Of a stretch of 64,000 bases of DNA, positions 51,980 through 61,239 are shown piece by piece. Below the pieces are notes generated by a model. The model saw only the letters and a list, made by a program, of their open reading frames with translations. It did no database searches and had not been told where the DNA came from. The stretch covers positions 19,892 through 83,891 of the forward strand of contig JAZRFY010000017.1 in the NCBI GenBank assembly GCA_045643885.1. The letters run 5' to 3'. Source of the DNA: RGIG4608 sp045643885. GTDB taxonomy: Bacteria; Bacillota; Clostridia; Oscillospirales; CAG-272. A program made the translations under genes and the position numbers. The first letter of the stretch is position 1; every line of letters begins with the position of its first letter.

Positions 51980-53677
51980 ATGGAACTTAAAGAAAGAGTG
52001 ATTCATTCACTTTATGAGCATATTAAGGTAGCAAGAGATGACTTTGCAAATAACGTGCTCTTCCGTTTTGAAAGATCAAAGGTAGAGTATGCACTTACTT
52101 ACGACGAGTTTTTCAACTACGTTTGCGCAATGACAAGAGGCTTTATCAAGCTTGGTCTTGCAGGTAAGAAGGTGCTTGTTACGGGTGAAACAAGCCTTGA
52201 GTGGCTTGCAACCTATCTTGCGACCATCACATCAGGAGGTGTAGCAATCCCTGTTGACGTGGCTCTTGCTAAAGAGCAGCTTTGCGAGTTCGCAAAGATG
52301 AGTGAGGCAGAGGCTATTGCTTATTCCAACACTTGGGCATCCTATATCGAGGAAAATACAGGTGATTTCGAGAATATCTCTAATTTCATCCGTCTTTCTT
52401 CCGATACGTTCGATTATACAACAAAGCAGGAGGCTACTCTTGAAAAATTCATGAGTGCGTCCGAAATTGCTCATACAGGTAATGCCAATGAGAATATTGC
52501 AATTCCTCCCCAGGATACTGAAAAGCTTTCCGTATTGCTTTTCACATCCGGTACAACAGGAACAAGTAAGATGGTTATGATCAACCAGAGAAATATTGCA
52601 GCTGTTCTCAACGGTGCCTATAAGATTCTTTATCTTCTTAAGCCCGAGGACGTTCTTCTCTCCGTTCTTCCCATCCACCACACATATGAGCTTAACTGCG
52701 GTATCTTTGGTCCTATGCTCTACGGTGCGAGCATTTGCATTAACGATTCTATTAAGCACGTATCCAAGAATATGAAGAAATACCGTCCCACATGTATGGC
52801 AGTTGTTCCGCTTTACGTTGAGGTGTTCTATAACAATATTATGAAGGCTGTAAGAAAGCAGGGGATCGAAAGTACGTTCAATACTGCCCTTAAGATCAGC
52901 AAGACTGCAAGCAAGCTCCATATCGACCTTAGCAAGCAGCTCTTTGGCAAGGTTATGGCAGCATTTGGCGGCAGACTTTCAAAGCTCGTTTGTGGCGGTG
53001 CAGCTCTTCGTCCCGAGCTTGTTGATATCTTCAAGGCAATCGGTGTTCACATTTCTCAGGGGTACGGTATCACAGAGTGCGCTCCTCTTATCTCAGTAGT
53101 GCCCTTTGACGTTTACAATCCCAAGTCCTGTGGCCTTTTGGTTGACTCCATTCAGATGTTCATCGATAAGGAAAAGCCCAGTGACGATTTTGGTGAAATC
53201 GTTGTTAAGGGTCCCAACGTAATGATGGGCTACTATAAGAATGAAGCAGCTACTAAGGAGGTTCTTTCTCCTAAGGGTTGGTTCTATACCGGTGACTACG
53301 GTTATATCGACGCGAATAACTACGTATATATCACAGGTAGAAAGAAGAATATCATCGTCCTTCAGGACGGTAAGAATGTATTCCCCGAGGAAATCGAGGA
53401 ATATATCGGATCCATTCCTCACATCAAGGAAAGCGTTGTAGTTGGACGTGCTAAGGATAATGACCTTTGCATTACAGCTCTTATTTATCCCGACTTCGAA
53501 TACACAGATAGCTTGGGACTTAAGACAAGAGAAGAGGTTTATAACGCTATCAGGGATGAAATCAATGCGATGAACAGAAAGATCGTTGGATATAAGAGAG
53601 TTATGTCCATTGAGTTTATGGAGGTTCCTTTCGAAAAGACTCCTGCTCAGAAGATCAAGAGATTCCTTTATAAATAA
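51980..53677 (+). CDS. AMP-forming fatty acid--CoA ligase
   Basis: A 565-residue adenylate-forming enzyme, probably a long-chain acyl-CoA synthetase. The AMP/ATP motifs are LLFTSGTTGTSKMV, GYGITECAPLIS, GWFYTGDYGYID and KNVFPEEIE, with the C-terminal catalytic Lys near the end (TPAQKIKRFLY). No membrane segment. Regulated by the upstream MarR gene; it may recycle host or diet fatty acids or activate another acyl group. The chain length cannot be predicted. Confidence 0.9.
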   Translation: MELKERVIHSLYEHIKVARDDFANNVLFRFERSKVEYALTYDEFFNYVCAMTRGFIKLGLAGKKVLVTGETSLEWLATYLATITSGGVAIPVDVALAKEQLCEFAKMSEAEAIAYSNTWASYIEENTGDFENISNFIRLSSDTFDYTTKQEATLEKFMSASEIAHTGNANENIAIPPQDTEKLSVLLFTSGTTGTSKMVMINQRNIAAVLNGAYKILYLLKPEDVLLSVLPIHHTYELNCGIFGPMLYGASICINDSIKHVSKNMKKYRPTCMAVVPLYVEVFYNNIMKAVRKQGIESTFNTALKISKTASKLHIDLSKQLFGKVMAAFGGRLSKLVCGGAALRPELVDIFKAIGVHISQGYGITECAPLISVVPFDVYNPKSCGLLVDSIQMFIDKEKPSDDFGEIVVKGPNVMMGYYKNEAATKEVLSPKGWFYTGDYGYIDANNYVYITGRKKNIIVLQDGKNVFPEEIEEYIGSIPHIKESVVVGRAKDNDLCITALIYPDFEYTDSLGLKTREEVYNAIRDEINAMNRKIVGYKRVMSIEFMEVPFEKTPAQKIKRFLYK

Positions 53678-53686
53678 TTACGAAAT

Positions 53687-53717
53687 AAAGCTCCCAATGC
53701 TATGCATCGGGAGCTTT
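53687..53717. terminator. bidirectional terminator
   Basis: AAAGCTCCC (53687-53695) pairs with GGGAGCTTT (53709-53717); the inner ATGC/GCAT continues the stem. It serves the ligase and the converging hydrolase gene. Confidence 0.82.
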
Positions 53718-53725
53718 TGGTGTTT

Positions 53726-54571
53726 TTAATAATAAAAATCGTGATTGCCAATTCTTATGGCAAAGGGACGGTTTTGACTGATCCAGTTTGTCGTTGCTAT
53801 TCTCGGATTGAAGAAAAACAACACGCTCGGGACTATTTCATAGCCCTCAAGACACATTTTTGCTGCGATTATGCTTTCCTGACTTGGATTGTTATAAACC
53901 GTTCCCGTATATGCAGGGGTGAATTGAATGCCGTTTTTGAAATCGAATATCACACCGTATATGGTGTTTGGATAACGCTTATCTGCAACTCGGTTCAAAA
54001 CAACGTTTCCAACGGCTATTTTGCCCTCAATGGATTCGCCTCCAGCCTCTGCCTCGATGATTCGGGAGAGCCAATAAATCTCGTCGGAATTATAGTAGCT
54101 CTCTGCATCCTCAAGCTTCCAGGATGCACGGGTGAGGTTTACTGAGCGCGTGGATGCATTCCACAAAACGTCAAGCTCAAGTGCTCTTGCAAGGGGGCGT
54201 ATGGGAACATAGAGTGAGCCGTTTATGTTTTTAACGGCACCGATACCGTAAAAATAACGTCCGTTTACGGATATGTATTTTTTGCCCGTTGTAACGGTTA
54301 TTGTGGTGTCATTGAAGGTCACCTTGGCAGTTTTTGTGGCATCGTTATAGGTTATCTTGCAATTATAGGCACTTTCTGCAAGTTTGCGAAGGGGAACGTA
54401 GGTGATGGAATCTATAAGTAAGGCCTCGCTGTTTTGAATCTCCTTGCCGTTAAGATAAATCGGTATTTTTTCATACTTTGTGCTTTGATATGCATAGGTG
54501 TTGATGGGAAATAGAGATATTCCTATCAGCAAAAGCATGAAAAAGCTTAAAAATTTCGTTTTCTTGGTCAT
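53726..54571 (-). CDS. SleB-like cell wall hydrolase with CuAO-N-like repeats
   Basis: A 281-residue secreted protein with a signal peptide (residues 1-28). Two copies of the copper-amine-oxidase-N-like fold follow (about 35-100 and 100-150; LLIDSITYVPLRKLAE, SLYVPIRPLARALE). The C-terminal SleB/CwlJ hydrolase domain (about 165-281) contains the catalytic Glu in SRIIEAEAGGE and AVGNVVLNRV. SleB enzymes cut spore cortex or cell wall peptidoglycan. It suggests a sporulating ancestry but is not proof of spores. Confidence 0.87.
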   Translation of the reverse strand: MTKKTKFLSFFMLLLIGISLFPINTYAYQSTKYEKIPIYLNGKEIQNSEALLIDSITYVPLRKLAESAYNCKITYNDATKTAKVTFNDTTITVTTGKKYISVNGRYFYGIGAVKNINGSLYVPIRPLARALELDVLWNASTRSVNLTRASWKLEDAESYYNSDEIYWLSRIIEAEAGGESIEGKIAVGNVVLNRVADKRYPNTIYGVIFDFKNGIQFTPAYTGTVYNNPSQESIIAAKMCLEGYEIVPSVLFFFNPRIATTNWISQNRPFAIRIGNHDFYY

Positions 54572-54716
54572 AATATTGTCCTTTCCTTTCTTTTTTTCTA
54601 TAAAACTCCTTTCCTTGAAATTGCGAAGATGACAAGTCTTCTATGCATATATTTTATCATTTGGAATGCCTCATTTCAACCCACAATGGTTGGAAGAAAA
54701 GGTTGATATTGGTGTA

Positions 54717-54745
54717 TTGACAATATTAGTTATTTTTGATATAAT
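54717..54745 (+). promoter_or_regulatory. promoter of rarA
   Basis: TTGACA (54717-54722), 17 bp, TATAAT (54740-54745), both exact. GAGGTGA precedes the ATG at 54780. Confidence 0.82.
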
Positions 54746-54779
54746 AAATATGTATGTGCGCGTAAATGAGGTGATATAT

Positions 54780-56000
54780 ATGGCAAATAAAAACGAGGTT
54801 TTAGCAGATCTTTTGCGTCCTCGATGCTTTGAGGAGATGGTCGGTCAGTCCCACCTTTTCGGCGAAAGAGGAATCCTTCGCAGAATGATGGAAAAGGGAA
54901 GAATGTCGAATATGATATTCTTTGGCCCTCCGGGAACGGGAAAGACTACTGCAGCTAACATAATAGCCAAGCAATCAGGAATGGATTTTTATAAGATAAA
55001 TGCAACAAGTGCATCCCTTTCCGACGTAAAGGATATTATTGCTCAAACAAATAACGTTTTTGGATTTGGTGGAATACTTCTCTATATCGACGAGATTCAG
55101 TATTTCAACAGAAAGCAACAGCAGGCGCTTCTTGAATATATGGAGGACGGAAGAATCACTCTTATCGCGTCCACCACAGAAAATCCTCATTTTTATATAT
55201 ATAACGCCATCATTTCACGTTCAACTCTTTTTGAATTCAAGCCCGTATCCAACGCTGAGCTTTCAAGAGCACTTGAGAGGGCGCTGAGCTTTCTTAACGA
55301 GAGGGACGGCACAAGTGTTGAAGCAAGCAGAGAAACTCTTGAGTTTATTGCAAAGTGTGCAGGCGGTGACGTTCGCCACGCGATAAATCTTCTTGAGGGA
55401 GCATATTATGCTTGTGAAAGCGTAATTGATATCGAGCTTGTAAAAACGCTCCACATTCCCGTGGATAATTTCTCTGACGATGCACATTTTGATCTTTTGT
55501 CCTGCTTGCAAAAGTCGATAAGAGGCTCCGATCCCGATGCGGCGGTGTTCTATCTTGCCAAGCTTTTGCATTGTGGAGAGCTTTTGTCCGTTTGCCGACG
55601 TTTGCAGGTTATCGCAAGCGAGGATATCGGACTTGCATATCCCCAGGCTGCATCAATTGTTAAATCTTGTTGCGACTCAGCTCGCGAGCTTGGAATGCCT
55701 GAGGCGGCAATCCCCCTTGCAAATGCAGCAGTGATGCTTGCAACAAGTCCAAAATCGAATTCGGCATATCTTGCGCTCCATGCAGCACAAGAGGATATCA
55801 CAGCAGGGAATGGAAAGGAAATTCCTATTCATTTGAGATCACCCTTGTATAAGGGATATAAATATCCTCACGATTATGAAAATCATTACGTTAAGCAGCA
55901 ATACTTACCCGATGATTTGAAAAATAAAAAATACTATTCTTACGGCGACAATAAATCAGAACGCGCCGCAAAGGAATACTGGGATAGAATCAAAAAATAA
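54780..56000 (+). CDS. rarA: replication-associated recombination protein A (RarA/MgsA)
   Basis: A 406-residue AAA+ ATPase of the clamp-loader group that acts at stalled replication forks. Motifs are LRPRCFEEMVGQSHL, FFGPPGTGKTT (Walker A), LYIDEIQYFNRKQQ (Walker B) and the sensor region STTENPHF. The C-terminal half has the RarA tetramerisation domain with GCDVRHAINLLEG-type segment (GGDVRHAINLLEG). The start at 54780 is fixed by the ribosome site; upstream in-frame codons run through the promoter. A nucleotidase gene starts 11 bases after. Confidence 0.93.
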   Translation: MANKNEVLADLLRPRCFEEMVGQSHLFGERGILRRMMEKGRMSNMIFFGPPGTGKTTAANIIAKQSGMDFYKINATSASLSDVKDIIAQTNNVFGFGGILLYIDEIQYFNRKQQQALLEYMEDGRITLIASTTENPHFYIYNAIISRSTLFEFKPVSNAELSRALERALSFLNERDGTSVEASRETLEFIAKCAGGDVRHAINLLEGAYYACESVIDIELVKTLHIPVDNFSDDAHFDLLSCLQKSIRGSDPDAAVFYLAKLLHCGELLSVCRRLQVIASEDIGLAYPQAASIVKSCCDSARELGMPEAAIPLANAAVMLATSPKSNSAYLALHAAQEDITAGNGKEIPIHLRSPLYKGYKYPHDYENHYVKQQYLPDDLKNKKYYSYGDNKSERAAKEYWDRIKK

Positions 56001-56010
56001 GGAGATACTT

Positions 56011-57660
56011 ATGAACAAAAACTTTACTCTCAAGCTCTTATCATTGTTGCTTGCTTTGATGATGCTTACGTCTGTGTTTGTATCTTGCGTGGGTGAGAAC
56101 GGCTCCAATGTTACAACAACACTTGGTGACACTACTACCACCACAACGTCGGGCACAGGCTCTTCCACAACCACATCTACAACCGGTAATTCGGGTTCTT
56201 CGTCTACAACAACCACCACAAAGGGTAATGGTGGAACAGATCCCGACGTCGACTGCGTTAACGGACACGTGGATACACAAAACGGCGGTGACGATTATTG
56301 CGATGTTTGTAGCTTGTACGTTGTAGAAGTTATAGATTTCTATACATTTAATGACCTTCACGGTAAATTGGAGGACGGTGACAACCATCCCGGTGTTGAC
56401 GAGGTTACTGCATACCTTGAAAATAGAAAGAATATCGATGACCACGTTGTTCTTCTTTCTGCAGGCGATATGTGGCAGGGTGGTAGCGCGTCCAATGAAA
56501 CTCACGGTAGAATCATTACAGATTGGATGAACTATCTTGATTTTGATGCGATGACACTCGGTAACCATGAGTTCGACTGGGGACAGGATGCTGTTAAGAC
56601 AAACGTTGATATGGCTGAATTTCCCATCCTTGCTATCAACATCTATGATAATGCGACAGGCAAGAGAGTTGATTACTGTCAGCCCTCCGTTATGGTAGAG
56701 CGCGGTGGCGTTCAGATTGGTATCATCGGCGCTATCGGTGACTGCTATTCATCCATTTCAAGTGAGAATACACAGGGCATCAACTTTAAGGTTGGAAGCG
56801 CTCTTACAAGCCTTGTAAAGGCAGAGAGCGAAAAGCTTCGTTCTGAGGGTGCAGACATTATCGTTTACGTTATTCACGACGGTACTGAATACGATAACAT
56901 CAAAATCAGTGACTATTACGATGAAACTCTCTCCAGAGACGGATACGTTGACCTTGTATTCGGTGGACATACACATAGCTATTACGTGAAGACAGATAGC
57001 TACGGTGTTCCTCACCTTCAGGGTGGTGGTGATAACAAGACGGGTATCATTCACGTTGAGGTTAAGGTAAACTTTGCTAACGGCAACATTAAGTATACAA
57101 CTACAGAGTGCCTTTCTCACTCTACATACACAAATCTTGAGGGGTCCTCCATTGTTCAAGATCTTATCAATAAGTATTGGGACGAAATTGGTTGGATTTA
57201 TGATACTCTTGGTTATAATGCAACAAACCGTAACAGCAATACTATCAGCAGCACAGTTGCAAAGCTCTATTACGAAGCAGGCGTTGCAAAGTGGGGAGAT
57301 AAGTATAACATCGTTCTTGGTGGCGGTCAGCTGAACATAAGAAGCCCCTATTACGTATATGCGGGCAACGTTCAGTATTCTGATCTTCAAATGGTTCTTC
57401 CTTTTGATAACCCCTTGTATCTTTGCAAGATAAAGGGAAGTGACCTTAAGTCCAAATTCATCAATAATTCCAGCTATACAAAATATTCAACCGTAACTGC
57501 ATCTCAGGTAAAGGACAATGAATATTACTACATCATTGCAGATAGCTGGACGGCACTTTACGATTGGGCTAAGTGCACAGTTGTTGAAATTTATAACGAA
57601 ACAACGTTTGCACGTGACCTTCTTGCTCAGTACATCAGAAACGGTGGATGGAGCAAATAA
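56011..57660 (+). CDS. 5'-nucleotidase/UshA-like metallophosphatase lipoprotein
   Basis: A 549-residue surface enzyme that removes phosphate from nucleotides. The signal peptide ends at the lipobox FVSC. A Thr/Ser-rich linker (about residues 35-75) and a short Cys unit (VDTQNGGDDYCDVC, near residue 90) precede the metallophosphatase domain (about 108-335). Its metal motifs are NDLHGK, GDMWQGG, GNHEFDWG and GGHTHSYY. A substrate-binding C-terminal domain (about 375-545) follows. Transcribed with or just after rarA (11 bases apart). It could supply nucleosides for the salvage genes at 14-20 kb, which is inference. Confidence 0.88.
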   Translation: MNKNFTLKLLSLLLALMMLTSVFVSCVGENGSNVTTTLGDTTTTTTSGTGSSTTTSTTGNSGSSSTTTTTKGNGGTDPDVDCVNGHVDTQNGGDDYCDVCSLYVVEVIDFYTFNDLHGKLEDGDNHPGVDEVTAYLENRKNIDDHVVLLSAGDMWQGGSASNETHGRIITDWMNYLDFDAMTLGNHEFDWGQDAVKTNVDMAEFPILAINIYDNATGKRVDYCQPSVMVERGGVQIGIIGAIGDCYSSISSENTQGINFKVGSALTSLVKAESEKLRSEGADIIVYVIHDGTEYDNIKISDYYDETLSRDGYVDLVFGGHTHSYYVKTDSYGVPHLQGGGDNKTGIIHVEVKVNFANGNIKYTTTECLSHSTYTNLEGSSIVQDLINKYWDEIGWIYDTLGYNATNRNSNTISSTVAKLYYEAGVAKWGDKYNIVLGGGQLNIRSPYYVYAGNVQYSDLQMVLPFDNPLYLCKIKGSDLKSKFINNSSYTKYSTVTASQVKDNEYYYIIADSWTALYDWAKCTVVEIYNETTFARDLLAQYIRNGGWSK

Positions 57661-57671
57661 AATATGAATCA

Positions 57672-57702
57672 ACAAACGGAACGGTAACGCCGTTCCGTTT
57701 GT
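57672..57702 (+). terminator. terminator of the nucleotidase gene
   Basis: A 13-bp stem ACAAACGGAACGG (57672-57684) / CCGTTCCGTTTGT (57690-57702), then CGTTTTTT. Confidence 0.88.
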
Positions 57703-57740
57703 CGTTTTTTGAAGTTTTTTGAAAAAATGATCAAAAAGTA

Positions 57741-57769
57741 TTGACAAACACAATTAAATGTGTTATATT
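57741..57769 (+). promoter_or_regulatory. tRNA-Glu promoter
   Basis: TTGACA (57741-57746), 17 bp, TATATT (57764-57769), with TGT before the -10. Confidence 0.75.
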
Positions 57770-57784
57770 AGTCTACGTTGATCT

Positions 57785-57859
57785 GGCCCGTTGGTCAAGC
57801 GGTTAAGACGTTAGCCTCTCACGCTGAAAACATGGGTTCGATTCCCGTACGGGTCACCA
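57785..57859 (+). tRNA. tRNA-Glu (CTC)
   Basis: A 75-base tRNA with full cloverleaf. Acceptor GGCCCGT / ACGGGTC, T-arm ATGGG TTCGATT CCCGT, anticodon CTC in loop CTCTCAC, and encoded CCA. It reads GAG. Confidence 0.95.
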
Positions 57860-57866
57860 ATAAAAA

Positions 57867-57888
57867 AGAGACACCAAAAGGTGTCTCT
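57867..57888 (+). terminator. tRNA-Glu terminator
   Basis: AGAGACACC / GGTGTCTCT stem with AAAA loop, followed by TTTTTTA. It doubles as the first hairpin of the tandem repeat. Confidence 0.82.
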
Positions 57889-58240
57889 TTTTTATTGCCG
57901 ATGCGTATGCATCTGAGAATCCATCACCAAAGCAAAGCTTTGGGATTGGGTTCGCAAATTTGACGAAAGGACGTTCCGTGCTCGCACGGGAACTCCTCGG
58001 CAAATTTAGTTCACGAAGTGAACCTTCCCATTTTAAAAACGATATGACACCAAAAGGTGTCTCTTTTTTATTGGTGATGCGTATGCATCTGAGGATCCAT
58101 CACCAAAGCAAAGCTTTGGGATCGGGTTCGCAAATTTGACGAAAGGACGTTCCGTGCTCGCACGGGAACTCCTCGACAAATTTAGTTCGCGAAGTGAACC
58201 TTCCCGTTTTAAAAACGATATGACACCCAAGGGTGTCTCT
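57870..58240 (+). repeat. 176-bp structured tandem repeat
   Basis: Two copies of a 176-bp unit (57870-58045 and 58046-58221), about 96% identical by eye (about seven differences), followed by a partial third copy that keeps only the first hairpin (58222-58240). Each unit has a terminator-like hairpin (GACACC/GGTGTC) and GATGC/GCATC. An outer stem (copy one AATCC/GGATT, copy two GATCC/GGATC) comes next, then a long imperfect hairpin (AAATTTG ... CAAATTT, with inner AGGA/TCCT and GTTCC/GGAAC). GTTCAC/GTGAAC closes the unit. The change in the outer stem is compensatory. There is no open frame of note. Family and mechanism are unknown. Confidence 0.8.
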
Positions 58241-58338
58241 TTTTTGCCTATGCGAGTTGTTTTATTTTGTAAAAATATGGTTGATTTTAAAAAATTGATA
58301 TGCTATAATTAAATCAGTAAAATGCGGAGGTGTTTGGC

Positions 58339-60459
58339 ATGAATAAAAAGGTTAAATGGATTATCATTGGAGCGGTAGCTTCACTGCTTGGAAGTGTAAT
58401 TTTACAATTTGCCTACAACATGATCTTTGTGAGTCCTGTTGAGTTTGAAACCACAAAGGGTGGTGACGGAAAGCTTACTGAGATGCTCTATCTTTCCGAT
58501 AAGCTTGACGATTCCTATTTTGAGGACGCGGATCTCATTTCCGCAAATCTCGAGGGTGCTATAGAGCGAATCGATATAAGAGAGGACTGTGCCGACTTTA
58601 CTGCCTGTGGTCTTATAAGATTCTATATCGAAAATGAGCATAGACTTGCAGAGAAAAATAAAGAAGAGATTAAAAACTGCCTTACAGGCTTTAAATATTG
58701 GATGGACCAGTACGATGGCAGGGATGATAGTATGTGCCATTGGAGTGAAAACCATCAGATAATGTTTTCTTCCACTGAATATCTTGTTGGCTGTCAGTGG
58801 CCTGATGCCATTTTTGCCGACGGAAAGACGGGAAGTGAGCATATTGTTATGGCTAAGGAGAGAATCGAGGCTTGGATGAGCCAAAGATACTATTACGGCT
58901 TTAGCGAATATTATTCAAATAACTATTATCCTGAGGACATTGCCCCGATGGCAAACTTTATTCAGTTTGCAAGGGAAGAGGACTCTGCAATGGTTCAGAG
59001 AATGAAGATAATTATGGATGTTATCTGGATAGACATTGCAACTCAGTCCTATAAATATATTGACGTAAATGGGGATACACAGTACGCATTCGTGTCCGCA
59101 AGCGGAAGAATGTATATGGATAACAAGTCAAGTGACGATACCGGCAACAGACTTCGTCCATACATCAACCTCGTGCTTGGAAACGGCAACGATTATGAAG
59201 AGAATTCAAACAGATTCTTCGTTTGCTTCAAGAGAATGTATCAAACCGAGAAAAACGGTGAGCCGATTTATCAAGTACCCGAGGTCATCAAGGCTATTTT
59301 TGACGACGATTCCTATGAGCAGATCGTTAAATCAAGCAACGGCATCACTCTTGATGAGCTTGTTAGCGACGGATTTGTAGGACAAAATCCCGACCAGATA
59401 CTTATGCAAATGGGCATGGAGGCGTTCTCCAATAGCCAGGTTATTGATAATTCCATTGAATTTCTTAACGAAAACAAGCTTTTCAGCAATTCCTTCTTGA
59501 ATGATTTTAAGCTTGTAAACCTTTGGCCCTTGACTCTTACAAACAGTCTTGGTGCTTTGTCAAAGCTTATCAACCCCTCAACTAACGGTAAGGCAATACA
59601 GAGGGGTAACGTATATACGTATCAAACTCCCTATTACTCAATGAGTACTACTCAGGAGCATTTTGCAGGTGATTATGCCGATCAGCATCAGATAAACGTT
59701 GCAATCCTTGGTGGAGATCTTTGCGTTTATACTGCTCAGCCTATGAGGAATAGCACGCGTGGTCAGTATTGGGTGGGATACGGGAGATTGCCCTATTCCG
59801 TTCAGGAAAAGAACGTTAATATTTCCATCTATACGATTCCCGACAAGGTAGGCTTCCTTGAGCCTCACATAGTTGAATATACACACGCATATTTCCCCGT
59901 AGGACTCTTTGACGAGGTCGATCTTACCCATATGGATGACGGATTCGTCTTCGGTCGCAAGGGTGAGACCTATGTAATGCTTAGAGTTATTTCTGATTCC
60001 GACGGTACTCTTGCTTTCAAAAATGATATGTCGGGAGTGAGTGCTGACGATATTGCTACGGATTTGTCCAAGATAAAGACCAGTGTTAAGGAAATAATCG
60101 AGGCAAGCGGCGACCTTCGTTACGACCTTATATGCGAGGGTGGAAGTGCACACGCGTGGATAACCGAGCTTGGTGCAGCCGATACAAACGGTACTTTTGC
60201 CGAGTTTGTTTCCGATATGCTTGATAACGAGTATGTCTTTGATAATATGGCAGTAATTTATGATAACGGAAATATGTCGTTTGACGTGAAGTACGGCGAG
60301 TATTTCAAGGTGGATGGTAAGGTTATCGACACAAATTACGCAAGATATGAAAATGATTACGTTGATACAAGGGTTGAGCGTAAAGCTGAGGTTATCAAGT
60401 ACAGCTTTAACGGCAAGATGCTCACACTTAATTTCGAGGAAGGACTCAGGGAGGAATAA
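58339..60459 (+). CDS. unrecognised membrane-anchored protein heading the uronide operon
   Basis: A 706-residue protein with one N-terminal helix (about residues 8-28) and a large outer domain. The first half is rich in alpha-helices and Trp/Tyr (HWSENHQIMFSS near residue 135, then YGFSEYYSNNYY). The second half is beta-rich (YWVGYGRLPYS, HIVEYTHAYFP, DEVDLTHMDDG, FGRKGETYVML). This helical-toroid plus beta-sandwich pattern, and its GH105 neighbour, suggest a polysaccharide lyase or hydrolase, but I cannot name a family. The ATG at 58339 follows GCGGAGG. Two bases separate it from the isomerase gene. Confidence 0.55.
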   Translation: MNKKVKWIIIGAVASLLGSVILQFAYNMIFVSPVEFETTKGGDGKLTEMLYLSDKLDDSYFEDADLISANLEGAIERIDIREDCADFTACGLIRFYIENEHRLAEKNKEEIKNCLTGFKYWMDQYDGRDDSMCHWSENHQIMFSSTEYLVGCQWPDAIFADGKTGSEHIVMAKERIEAWMSQRYYYGFSEYYSNNYYPEDIAPMANFIQFAREEDSAMVQRMKIIMDVIWIDIATQSYKYIDVNGDTQYAFVSASGRMYMDNKSSDDTGNRLRPYINLVLGNGNDYEENSNRFFVCFKRMYQTEKNGEPIYQVPEVIKAIFDDDSYEQIVKSSNGITLDELVSDGFVGQNPDQILMQMGMEAFSNSQVIDNSIEFLNENKLFSNSFLNDFKLVNLWPLTLTNSLGALSKLINPSTNGKAIQRGNVYTYQTPYYSMSTTQEHFAGDYADQHQINVAILGGDLCVYTAQPMRNSTRGQYWVGYGRLPYSVQEKNVNISIYTIPDKVGFLEPHIVEYTHAYFPVGLFDEVDLTHMDDGFVFGRKGETYVMLRVISDSDGTLAFKNDMSGVSADDIATDLSKIKTSVKEIIEASGDLRYDLICEGGSAHAWITELGAADTNGTFAEFVSDMLDNEYVFDNMAVIYDNGNMSFDVKYGEYFKVDGKVIDTNYARYENDYVDTRVERKAEVIKYSFNGKMLTLNFEEGLREE

Positions 60460-60461
60460 AA

Positions 60462-61235
60462 GTGAATTTCGGAGTACAGACCTTTACTATAAGAAAATCA
60501 CAAAAGAAGAATATCGAGCGCTCATACATGCCCCTTGTTGAAATGGGCATTAAGGAGCTTGAGGTTGCAAGAATCGATTTTACAAGGGAAAATGCCAAGG
60601 AAATAAAGAAAATTTCAGAAAAGCACGGCGTAAGACCTGTTTCCATTCAAGTCAAGCCCAAATATGTGTTTGGTGACGTTGATGGAGTGGTTGAATTTTG
60701 CAAGATCACAGGATGCAAAAACGTGGTAATCTCAATGCTTCCCTTTGAGTGTATACTTGGTGGTGAAGAAAAATTCTATTCGTTTGTTGAAAAGCTTGAT
60801 AAACAGTACGAGATATATGAAAAGCAGGGAATAACTCTTGCATATCATCATCACAACTGGGAGTACATAAAGCTTTCAAGTGGTAAAACGAGAATGCAGG
60901 AGCTTCTTGAAAGAACAAAGAAGATAAAATTCGTTCACGATACCTATTGGACTGCAAGAAGTGGCATTGCACCCTCAAAGCAAATCAATGAGTTTGGAGA
61001 AAGATTGCTCGGTGTTCATCTTCGCGACCTTTCCTTCAAAAAAAGATTGCTTGACGTGTTGCCTCACGATACCTTTATTGGAAACGGCGTGATTGACTTT
61101 TCCGACGTTATTGCCAGTGCAAAGGGTGTTGGGTGCGAGTATTTCGTTATTGAGCAGAATACGGACACTCCCTATGCCGATATCGAAAAAAGCTATAAAT
61201 ATCTTAATATGATGATTTCCGATAAAAAGGAGTAA
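60462..61235 (+). CDS. TIM-barrel sugar isomerase/epimerase
   Basis: A 257-residue protein of the xylose-isomerase-like TIM barrel (AP endonuclease family 2). Metal-ligand candidates are the His and Glu in YHHHNWEY, the Asp/His pair around VHDTYW, HLRDLSF and the late FVIEQN. It would interconvert a keto/aldo sugar released from the polysaccharide. The start codon is GTG with AGGGAGGA just upstream, in the overlap region of the preceding gene's end. Specific substrate unknown. Confidence 0.82.
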   Translation: MNFGVQTFTIRKSQKKNIERSYMPLVEMGIKELEVARIDFTRENAKEIKKISEKHGVRPVSIQVKPKYVFGDVDGVVEFCKITGCKNVVISMLPFECILGGEEKFYSFVEKLDKQYEIYEKQGITLAYHHHNWEYIKLSSGKTRMQELLERTKKIKFVHDTYWTARSGIAPSKQINEFGERLLGVHLRDLSFKKRLLDVLPHDTFIGNGVIDFSDVIASAKGVGCEYFVIEQNTDTPYADIEKSYKYLNMMISDKKE

Positions 61236-61239
61236 AATT

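Noticed and set aside
57778..57963. Open frame over the tRNA-Glu and repeat region
   Set aside because: It crosses a tRNA and its terminator, so it is not a protein gene.
57870..58240. Possible CRISPR array
   Set aside because: Only two long units plus a fragment, no short repeats with unique spacers, and no cas genes.
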